Source: Adenophora triphylla var. japonica (lineage: Eukaryota > Streptophyta > Magnoliopsida > Asterales > Campanulaceae). From it: DNA of 64,000 nt. A program made the translations under genes and the position numbers. The stretch is from the NCBI GenBank assembly GCA_022495995.1, contig JAFEMH010002513.1, positions 186,001-250,000 on the forward strand, given 5' to 3'. Below the pieces are notes generated by a model. That model made no database searches, was not told the origin of the DNA, and saw only the letters and a program-made list of their open reading frames with translations. Shown piece after piece: positions 55,853 through 64,000 of this stretch; position 1 is the first letter of the stretch, and the number at the start of each line of letters is the position of its first letter.

Positions 55853-57006
55853 TGTAAGTACCCCAACCTAGAATGCTCCCCATCCGACACACGGGAAATA
55901 CCGCGGACTCACACAAACGTGATCTCGAAGACCCGTAACCTTCAAAAACCTCAAAACCACCAACCAAACTAAGGTAGGACCCTTCCGGGATAAAATAATA
56001 CAAAAGGACTTTTTGGTTTTCCAAGAAGAAGCCGCGCGGACCATTTTGCAGTTTTCCAAGGCCTATAAATAGAGGGCTCCCCCTCTCATATTCTTCACAC
56101 CTCCATTATCTCCTCTCTCCCCCTAGCCTTCAGGCTCCCCTCTAAGTCCTTTCGTGGCACTCCCGGTCCCTTTCGGTTCCTTCCGGGGCCTTCCGAACCC
56201 TTCTGAGGCGTTCCGAAGCCCTGTTGAGCGCTCCTGAGATGCTCCCGAGCCACCCCGAGGCATCCCGAAGTCCTCCAGGTCCATCCTAACCCATTCCGGT
56301 CCATCCCAATGCACGCCGAACCTCTGCCCGAGCACAACAAACAATCCCGAGGCATTCCGACGCACGCCGAACCTCTGCCTGAGTACAACCAACAAACCCG
56401 ACACACGCCGAACCTCTGCTCGAGTATAATCAACAATCCCGAGGCACACCGAACCTCTACCCGAGTACACACAGCAATCCCGAGGCACGCCAAACCTCTA
56501 CCCGAGGAAGCACCTAGCACTCCTGAGGCACACCGACGCTCTGTCCATAGACTCCGGTACATCCCGAAGCAATCCCGGTCCATCCCGGAGCACTATTCAC
56601 ACTCAAATACTATTCCCAAGCAGAAGATAGACACGAACCAACATTGGTAAGGCCTCCTTCTAACACTATTTCAATTCATTTCAATACATAGCGTACAATG
56701 TAGACATCATATTCAACATGCATTTTTAAAAGCACACACACACACACAACTTTTAAAGAAAGAGGGGTATTGAAAGACTCGTGTATACTAGACGACTCGG
56801 GTGAGCTCTACTATTCTCTTCCTGAGGCGTAACCTGACCTCCGAACTCAAAATCTCATCACACAACAACTTTTTTTAAACAAAGCCTTTTTTAAAATGTT
56901 TTGGGCTATATCAAAATGGCGTGGCGACTCCTCCAAACATACGCAGCGATACCTCCCGATGAATACGAGTTTCCGGGGCCCGCACACGTGGATCTGGGGA
57001 ATTTCA
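55853..57006 (+). repeat. 3' LTR of element C
   Basis: 1154 bp from tgtaagtacccc to gggaatttca. gccgcgcggacc at 56031-56042 lies 21 bp before tataaata (56064-56071). From about 56310 to 56510, 42-45-bp units contain ccgaacctctgcccgag. At 56932-56941 tggcgactcc repeats part of the primer site. Its last ~495 bases match window positions 1-495. Confidence 0.9.
56031..56071 (+). promoter_or_regulatory. Core promoter of C's 3' LTR: dyad and TATA box
   Basis: gccgcgcggacc (one half-site base lost compared with GTCCGCGCGGAC), TGCA five bases after it (accattttgca), then gcctataaatagagggc. The dyad-to-TATA order is as in the LTRs of A and B. Confidence 0.75.
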
Positions 57007-58558
57007 ATGTTGTATTTTGATTTTGAGGCAAAAACCACAGCCAACATTGGCAGGTATCATTGGGATTCTAGAGGAGTGTTTGCGGATAAGTTGGCTCGCT
57101 CTTTCTTGTGGTTTGCCCTTTCTCTGACCCAGTTCTCGAACCATGCTACCACGACTCTATTTCCTCTTCTCGAGTTCCTTGTGGATTTAGAGAGGGTGTG
57201 TGGCATTGCCTGGGGAGAGGCAGGCTTCGCTGAGCTTTACTTTGCCATGGATAAGTTTACCAGGGGCGCGGCCAGCTCCTTGGGATGCCTTGTGTTTTCT
57301 CTAGAGGTATGATTTTTATTGTTTTATAGCTTTATGTCATTATCATCTCTTTTCTTTTCTAAATGCTATTTGTTCTCTCTGACAGGTGTGGTGATATGAG
57401 GTCTTTTAGTGCCACGAGTGGGACCGCCATGACGAGATCCTGCTGGGTACCCCGCCATGCTTTGTTGGACACGGCCTTGGAAGAAGAGGAGGGATAGTAA
57501 GGGAAGATCATGCTCAACTACGATGACGTGAAGAGGCGCCTGGAGGCAGATAGCCCAAAGGGTTTCCAACTGTATCCTTGGTCTCGCTATAACGCGGATG
57601 ATCTTGGTGATGCACCCCGGGTGACGAGGCAGAGGAAGATCTTGCGGGGCTTTACATGTGATGTGATATACTTGGGGGAGAGAGTTTTCTGGCAGCATGG
57701 TGACGGTGTTGCTCCCTCCGGTTTACATGTTGAGCCCTTCTGAGATGACCTACTTTGATATTGAGAGATATCGGGCCGGGGTGGATGCCTTGGATTACGT
57801 CTTGGATGGTGAGGAGTATGGGGATTTTTTGAGGAGGAAACTGAGGGCGCCACAGGTGCTTGCTAGAGAGATGAGGGGTGACTCATCGCGCCTCGGATAT
57901 CCCTGTGCTGAGAGCAGATTTCTCTTATGTCTGTGGGGATTCTTATAGGAGGCGGGTTTTTGTGCCCATCCCAGAGCAGGTCCCTCCCACTTATCGAGTT
58001 GATCCAGATGCTTCTGTGAGTTTTATTCTGTCTTTTAGCATCTTAATCTTGTTTTCTGCTTCTCCTCTCCTTTATTGTAACTATTGTTTCTTTGTCGTAC
58101 AGATTTCGGGGCAGACTTTGGACTTGATCACCCACCAATATCTGGGGATGAAGGCATTCGCGAAAAAGATTATGCGGGGGATATCTTGTAGGTCGTCAAG
58201 AGGTGCGGCAGTTCAATAGCCAATACATTTGAGGAGATTGGTGGACACTCCTTTTCCTGGTGCGGACACGGATCCATACCCTACCTCTCAGCCTGACGTA
58301 CAGACTAAGGGTAGGTGCAACTATGATGGGAGCTTCTTCAAGGAGGGTAGAGGTGCATGACCGTTTTCGCATTTCTTTCCTCAGTTCAATGCGCAGGCCG
58401 AGGGCTCGTCTTCCTTTCCCATCTTCGACCCCTTTTCCGGTTTTACCCCTGCAGATTTTATGGAGTATTCAGTTGAGGAAGGCGTCAAGTTTTCATATGA
58501 TGAGGAAGTGGCTGGCGGAGGCATTGAGATGCGGGAGTCTTCACCGGGTGGTGCTGCA
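57007..58558 (+). pseudogene. Antisense PMD gene of element D (3' part of exon 2 to exon 4)
   Basis: C's LTR interrupts exon 2 where other copies read SLGMLYGDVEA. D continues MLYFDFEAKTTANIG, ADKLARSFLWFAL, VCGIAWGEAGFAELYFAMD to 57306. Introns are 57307-57385 and 58016-58102, at conserved positions. Exon 3 has early stops (VW*YEVF) and frameshifts, but shows FTCDVIYLGERVFWQHG. Exon 4 starts ISGQTLDLITHQY. Homology to the PMD C-terminus ends near 58545. The upstream part lies beyond the left window edge. Confidence 0.8.
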
Positions 58559-58788
58559 GATTGGCAGAGAGAGGTCCTACTTTACAGACTCATAGGGAGG
58601 AAATCCGAGCTTGGGCATGAGCAAATGAAGTTCTGAGAGCGACTGGATTTCTCGACACTACAGGGAGGATTCCCGATCTTGGAAGGAGGGAGACAGGGAT
58701 AGTTCAAGTGGAACGTAAGAAGACTCGCCGGGGAGGAGGGAAAAAAGGAAAGAATGGCGAAGGGACAAGCGTGAGTGGCATGGAGTGA
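58559..58788 (+). pseudogene. 3' remnant of D's DUF7745-type gene, joined to PMD exon 4
   Basis: From about 58560 the sequence matches only the last ~75 codons of the DUF7745 gene (THREEIRAWA, RATGFLDTTGRIPDL, ERKKTRRGGGKKGKNGEGTS) with the family stop at 58786-58788. Its first ~430 codons and the PMD/DUF7745 intergenic spacer are deleted. Conserved 3' tail at 58883-58902. Confidence 0.75.
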
Positions 58789-59040
58789 CCTTCTAGAATT
58801 CTGAGTATCCATCCATTGTCATTGCAGGCACATTAATTATTAGATGTTTTATGATATTTTAGCATGTTGTGAGTCGAGATTAGACCGTGCTTGAACTCGT
58901 CAAGAAGTGTTTTAACTGTAATGATTTGTGATTCACTTTAGAGTTTTCATTGTGACACGAAATCCTTACTTGCGTCTTGTTCCGAACTTTGTTGACACCA
59001 AATTTGGAAATTTATATAATTTTTAGACCGAACCAATGAT

Positions 59041-59099
59041 GGTTGCCTACATTCCCCTCTTACAAGTAGACTGAGGGGCTCAGGTCTCCGTAGTTCGAC
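59041..59099 (-). other. Conserved post-pol stem-loop block (D copy)
   Basis: Element strand gtcgaactacgg ... ggggaatgtaggcaacc. CTACG faces TGTAG, keeping pairing through one G-U. The flank 58789-59040 holds the DUF7745 tail, and 59100-59269 is low-complexity. Confidence 0.55.
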
Positions 59100-59269
59100 T
59101 CTATTTTTTTTTGTAAGAAGAGGGAAGATAGAAGGGGGGAGAATGGTGTGACCCTGATTTTACCTAGACTGCCCTTTTAGGGTTTTCAATCTAGTCGGGC
59201 ATATTCTTTCACACTTATGTATGCATTTTTTTAGAGTGTAGAGGGGGAAAGAGAAGACTCGATATCCTT

Positions 59270-60244
59270 TAGGGGAAATATCCGCGGAGTTTGCTTCCGT
59301 TCACTGGATTCACAAAAGGGTTTCCATCCAGATCTGTTAATTTCATTGCACCTCCTGAGAAAATTTTCTGAACCACGAACGGGACAATCTATGTAGGTTC
59401 CCATTTTCCGAGTTGGTTGATTCGGGTGGGAGGCTTTTCCTTAAGCACCAGATCGCCTTCTCTGATATCTCGGGACTTTACCTTCTTATCGAAAGCTCTA
59501 GCCATCCGACTCTGATAGGCTCGAATGTGTTCCATGGCCTTCAATCGGCGTTCGTCCAGTAGGGCCAATTCGTTGAGCCGACTTCGGAGCCATTCTACCT
59601 CGTTGACTTCATTTTCTAACAGTACTCATAGTGATGGGACCTCCAACTCTATGGGCAACACTGCTTCCATTCCATAGGTCAAAGTGAATGGGGTTTCTCC
59701 CGTGGCACTCTTAACTAACGTTCGGTAGCCCCGAAGTGCCAAGTGTAGCTTCTCTGGCCAATCTCAAAATGAGATATGACTTCATTTGAGATGTCGTATC
59801 TACATATGATGTTTTCTTTGACGAATTGGGTGACTTTCTTGGAAGTCAACACCATGTAGGACTTAGCTTCGACCTACTTTTTAAAAAAGTCGACGTCTAC
59901 CAAAATGAACTCGTGGTCGTTGCTATCGAGCGGTGTGATTTTCCCAATGACATCGATTCCCCAAGTGGCAAAAGGCCAGGGGTGGTCATGCAATAAAGGT
60001 CATGAGGTGGATTGTGGTTAAGATTGGAGAATTGCTGGCATTTGTGGCAGCTTCTGATGAATCGGATACAATATGCTTCCATGGAGATCCAGTAGTAGCC
60101 GATTTGATGAATAATCGGCATCAGAGCTCGAGCATTCATGTGAGGACCGCAAGCCCCATTGTGGACTTCATTCATGAGTTCAACTACCTTCTCATTGCTA
60201 ATGCATCGGAGGAGCGGCCCTTGGTAGCGTTTCTTGTACAGCAT
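59270..60244 (-). pseudogene. Integrase of D, core partly deleted
   Basis: Zinc region HNGACGPHMNA ... CHKCQQ, then degraded core (GESMSLGKS for the first-Asp block). At about 59765 the sequence jumps from the SNEVIS block straight to PEKLHLALRGYRT, so the third catalytic residue and NGxVEAxNKT are deleted. C-terminal residues GDLVLKEKPP and NGSKLRRYF-like codons are present to about 59280. Confidence 0.78.
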
Positions 60245-61452
60245 ATATCTCCCAGGATGACAAAATAAGAGGACAGGTGCTTCAAGGCCACAATGCTTTT
60301 GGCTTTGACTCCATCTTTGTATTTTCCTTCCTTATCCGTGAAAGAGGTTTCTCCGCATTTGAGGTACTGGTAAATCTGGTTGTACCACGATTCATTGATT
60401 GGCTCGAGTTCCACCTCGATTTCACAGCAATAGGTCGGAATCTCTTTCCTTCCTACTTTGAATGGTTTTACTGATTTTCCTTCGGGGATCTCCACGAGTG
60501 AAGCTAGAGTGGCGAGAGTGTCTGCAAATCGATTTCGGTCTCTCGGTTGGTAATTAAAAGTAAATTTCTTGAATTGCGCAATGAGGTCTTCCATACATGC
60601 ATGATATCTTTACAAACCCGGGTCCATTGTTTACTACTTGTTGGAGACTTGGTTATTGATCAAGGACGAGACCCCGTAGAGCTCTAATTCTTGGATGTTC
60701 CTTTTGAGGGCAGCCTCTAAACTGGCGGCGCATACTTCGTATTCAGCCGCATTATTGTTAACCTCAAAATTCAATTTTATGGCGATTGGGGAGTGTTCGT
60801 CCTTAGGGTCTACCAAAAGCATACCAATACCATTGCCTCTCTTGTTAGCTGCCCCGTCGAAGAAAAGCTTCCATCAATTCTCGCCTTCAAGCGCGAAGAT
60901 TCCTTCATCAGGAAATTGTGGTTTGGGACCTCTGGTTTCGTTGCTCGGGACGTCGGCCAGTTGTTCAGCCATCACTCGTCCTTTAATTGATTTCCTGGTT
61001 ACATACTTGATGTCGAATTCTGCCAATAAGAAAGACCATTTGCCGAGCCTCATTGACAATGAAGGTTTGTCGAAGAGATATTTGACTTGATCCATCTTGG
61101 AGACCAGATGCACCGAGTGTGATTGCATGTAGTGTCTCAGTTTCATGACCACCCATACTAGAGCCGCGCAGGTTTTCTCTAAGGCTGAATAGTTGAACTC
61201 GCTGCCTTGGAATTTCCGGCTTACAAAGTAAATGGCATTCTCGATTCTTGACTCCTTCTTCTCTTGGCCCAGCATGGCCCCAACTACGGTGTCGGTTACG
61301 GTCAGATACAACAAGAGTGACTTCTCTTCGTGAGGAGGACAGAGGATTAGAGGATTCACAAGGTACGCCTTTATCCTTTCAAAAGCTTCTTGGCATTCGG
61401 GATTCCACTCAATATCCGCATTCTTTTCATTAGTCGGAAAATTGGCTCGCAC
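60245..61452 (-). pseudogene. First and second RNase H domains of D
   Basis: 61452-60874 is open: LLLYLTVTDTVVGAMLGQ, NYSALEKTCAALVWVVMKL, LVSKMDQVKYLFDKP, KGRVMAEQLADVP. The second RNase H runs from FFDGAANKRGNGIG (about 60860) through NNAAEYEVCAASLEAALKRN to DRNRFADTLATLAS, with frame breaks near 60634-60600. The arrangement is the same as in A and C. Confidence 0.8.
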
Positions 61453-62324
61453 ATGGAAGTCAACTGATTCATTAAGCGATTGATGTATTGCAAGCGACCC
61501 ATGAAGCTTCTTACCTCTGTTTGGGTTTGTGGTGGTCTCATCTTAACTATGGCTTTGATCTTCTAGGGATCGGTCTTGATGCCTCGTTCAGTGACTATAT
61601 ATCCCAAGACTTTGCCCTGGATTACTCCAAATGTGCATTTACCAGGGTTCAACCTCTTTGAATGCTTTTGAAGGCGATCGAAAAATTTTCTCAAGTCGAC
61701 AAGTTGTTATCCATCTGATCCTTTCGAGTGAATGATCATGTCATCGACGTACACTTCAATTTCCTTATGGATCATATCGTGGAAGAGTGATGTCGCCGCC
61801 CGTTGATAGGTAGCCCCAGCATTCTTCAACCCGAATGGCATTACTGTATAACAGTAAGTTCCCCATGGGGTGGTAAAGGCAGTTTTCTCTTGATCTTCTT
61901 CAGCCATCTTGATCTTATTATAGCCGGCAAAACCGTCCACAAAAAATTTTACTTCAAAATTGGTCATGGTTTCGACCAACATATCTATGTTTGGCAGTGG
62001 GAAGTCGTCCTTTGGGCTTGCTTTATTGATATCTCGGAAATCTACACAACAATGTACCTTTCCATTAGCCTTGGTAACTGTGACTATATTGGAGAGCCAA
62101 GTTGGGTACTCGATCACTCTTATGAAGTCGATGCGAAGCATTTTCTCGATTTCTTCCTTGAGTTGTAAAGACCACCCAGTCTTGATTCTACGTAACATTT
62201 GCTTGACGGGCTTAGCAAGGGAATTCGATGTTCCACTATGGCGGGATCCAAGCCGGGCATATCTTGATAGGACCAGGCAAACACATGTACAAACTCTTTG
62301 AGCAGTGCGACCAATGCTTCTCAC
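61453..62324 (-). pseudogene. Reverse transcriptase of D
   Basis: The open frame 62324-61707 includes LSNIVTVTKANGKVHCCVDFRDINKASP, FVDGFAGYNKIKMAEEDQ, TPWGTYCYTVMPFGLKNAGATYQR and the catalytic box YVDD. A stop follows HSKGSDG (about 61707), and thumb blocks continue in broken frames. A deletion near 62215 disturbs the start (LAKPVKQMLRRIK). Confidence 0.82.
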
Positions 62325-63388
62325 TCGGTGTCGACGAAGAAATCTCTAACTTGCGTCTCTCTAGGCTCTTCAGCAGTCCCCAAATTCACTTTGGTTAAAA
62401 CTTCCTCGGAAGCTTGGGCCCGATTTTCCTCTCGTTCAACATGTTCAAAGATTTCTTTAATGTATTGTTCATTTAGTGTGTCTGCATCTTTATCAAGTGA
62501 ATCATTATTAACTGTTCTTGGTTTATTAGTTAATTTATCATTTGTTAAAGTGGCAATGAGGGGATACTCAGAAATGTAGAATTTTACATTCAAAGCATCC
62601 GAAAATACAGTGTCTGCTACAAACTCGTAATCCTCAAGCATAAGGCCGTCAGATGACTCGAGAGACTCGAAATCAAATACAATAGACTCTGTACACTTTT
62701 CGAGGCTAGACTCTCAGAAATGAGGGGTCAGTCCAAGCTGCTCCACCATTTCCCTTTTGCTGGTTGTGGGTCCAGAAAAGGTAACCCTATTTTTCAGTGG
62801 CATTTTTGATTGGTTCACAAGGGTGCGAGGGTCAAAAGGCTTTGTGCTGCTTTCTCCAACTACGGCTATCATCGAGTTATCAGAAACAAAATCAATCAAG
62901 TCTGGCATTTCTGTTCCCTCACTGAAGAGTTGATGAAGCAAAGCTTCATCTCAGATGTCTTCCTCAAAGTCTTATTTATCAACCTTGGGCACTACCAGCT
63001 CAAACACTGATTCGTCCTGTTTGTTTTTGGCAGGTTCAAAACCAAAAAGTTTTCCAAATTCCTCGACTAAATTGGGAACCTCTTTAAACTGATATTCATT
63101 GTGAACGGTGGTGGTAGTAGGACCTGGCAGAATCGGTATGTCAAGAAATGCTCTTCTAATGGAAGCCCCTGAACTTCCTGAAGCTTTTCTGTAGATTTTC
63201 CCATTTATCCTTTGTTGCAGACTAATCCTGTCTTGCATTAATTATCTCTTCATTTCTCTCTGTGTCCCTGTTCGAATTGTCGGTCTTTTTCACAAAATAT
63301 TGGGCCATATCGAGGCTGTAGGGGCGGAGATCGGAGGTTATGTATGGGATCCTTTTGTCAATGGCCAAGCGCTTCTCGCGTGCAATCC
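62325..63388 (-). pseudogene. Protease-RT spacer of D
   Basis: Landmarks shared with A and C: DLRPYSLDMAQYFVKK (about 63330-63280), RRAFLDIPILPGPTTTTVHNEY, EMPDLIDFVSDNSMIAVVG, ISEYPLIATLTNDKLT, EQYIKEIFEHVE and AEEPRETQV, in several broken frames. The segment ends at 63388, where element E begins; D's protease and gag lie beyond it. Confidence 0.7.
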
Positions 63389-64000
63389 TGTAAGTACCCC
63401 AATCCGGACCGCTCTCCATCCGAGCACACGGGAAACACCGAGGACTCACGCATTCGTGATCCCAAAGACCCGTAATGTCCAAAAGGTCCAGACTGACCAG
63501 CCAAACCAAGGGAGGACCTTTCAAGGATAAAGGGGAACTCAAGGACTTTGCAGGAATAACAAAAAATGGCCAGCTTGCACAATGGTCCGTACGGACCACT
63601 TTGCAAAGCAAGAAGTGTCCATACGGACACTTATGTCAACATGCCAAAATCATTGCAAAATCTCCACAAAGTCCAAAATATTCCCTGAAATCTAGAGTGG
63701 TTGAGAGTACCCGGGAGCCGTCGCATGAGCTTTCCCCCTTTCATCCAAAAAGCCTTCCTGAGTCTAAACCCTACCTTTCACCCTCCCAGCGAATCGAGAG
63801 TGGTTGAGAGTACTCGGGAGCCGTCTTTTCAGTGTTGAAATCACAAGGTCTGACAGCCCTTCCGGTTCAGCTGTCCGAACAATCTGTTACTATCCTATGG
63901 CAAGATTGACAGATAACAGTGAGGGAAATGGAACTCTGCCTCTGAGAAATCTCCAAACAATGGAGGAGGTGTTGCAAGCCTTTGAAGCCCTTAAGAAGCG
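63389..64000 (+). mobile_element. Element E: LTR start, compressed leader and gag start (runs off the window)
   Basis: 63389 starts tgtaagtaccccaatccgg, the LTR start family of B and C. Dyads are ggtccgtacggacc (63584-63597, perfect, TGCA on both sides) and gtgtccatacggacac (63615-63630, imperfect). LTR similarity fades around 63690. Leader sequence then appears (gcatgagctttccccctttc), and at 63897 gag starts: MARLTDNSEGNG, TMEEVLQAFEALKKR, cut by the window edge. The LTR end, primer site and most of the leader are missing, so E carries an internal deletion. Confidence 0.75.
63897..64000 (+). CDS. gag N-terminus of element E (partial)
   Basis: 34 complete codons are open to the window edge, aligned with the gag starts of B (MAGSTYNSEGNG) and C. 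The EVLQAFEALKKR stretch could begin a coiled coil as in B. Whether the rest is intact cannot be seen. Confidence 0.65.
   Translation, partial: MARLTDNSEGNGTLPLRNLQTMEEVLQAFEALKK

Larger units (their letters stand above)
1..57006 (+). mobile_element. Element C: Tat/Ogre-type Ty3/gypsy LTR retrotransposon, plus-oriented, split by element B
   Basis: The 5' LTR begins outside the window; the 3' LTR ends at 57006. Removing element B (13271-53452) and one gtcac copy leaves about 16.8 kb inside the window. The order is LTR, tRNA-Arg primer site, leader, capsid-less gag, protease, RT, two RNase H domains, integrase, conserved stem-loop block, antisense DUF7745-type gene, antisense PMD gene, tandem arrays, LTR. 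Its right flank continues an exon of element D's PMD gene, so C landed inside that gene. The target duplication cannot be checked because the left end is missing; the predicted 5 bases are atgtt. All of its genes carry stops or frameshifts. Confidence 0.85.

Overview
The window looks like intergenic heterochromatin of a flowering plant (probably a dicot; species not determinable). Every coding trace belongs to giant Ty3/gypsy LTR retrotransposons of the Tat/Ogre type. The support is gag, DxGS retropepsin, Yx-DD reverse transcriptase, two RNase H domains, HHCC/DDE integrase, tRNA-Arg primer sites and TG..CA LTRs. I see no host single-copy gene, no tRNA or rRNA gene, and no CRISPR array.

Five related elements are stacked inside one another. 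D (oldest; gag-pol on minus, 57007-63388) was hit by C (gag-pol on plus, from before position 1 to 57006). C was hit by B (minus, 13271-53452, 5-bp duplication gtcac). B was hit by A (minus, 18744-42353, 23.6 kb, 5-bp duplication aggtg, LTRs of 2281 and 2282 bp). E (plus, from 63389) entered D near the right edge. Counted by eye over short stretches, the LTR pairs differ most in C and less in B and A, which agrees with the nesting order.

All four readable elements share one layout: LTR, tRNA-Arg primer site, long leader, gag, protease, RT, RNase H, second RNase H, integrase, a conserved stem-loop block, two extra genes on the OPPOSITE strand, element-specific tandem arrays, LTR. Extra gene 1 is an intron-containing plant mobile domain (PMD, MAIN/MAIL-like) gene. 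Extra gene 2 is a DUF7745-type gene that I take to be a distant PMD relative. They point back toward pol, so they converge with gag-pol.

The most exciting observation is a dyad, GTCCG-NN-CGGAC, usually with TGCA five or six bases outside it. It lies upstream of the TATA box in the LTR, upstream of the PMD gene and upstream of the DUF7745 gene of the same element. The central NN is mostly constant within an element but differs between elements: TA in B, GC in A (GA at one LTR site), CG in C. This looks like an element-specific operator serving all three transcription units, plausibly read by one of the two antisense-encoded proteins, in the way VANC proteins of VANDAL transposons recognise their own family. 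That function is inference.

The elements are damaged in different ways. B keeps gag and a first protease but has lost RT. C keeps RT but has lost the capsid part of gag. A has everything, including two protease domains and three copies of an unrecognised ~85-residue domain between them, but carries frameshifts and stops. In A the two antisense genes are fully open although gag-pol is broken.
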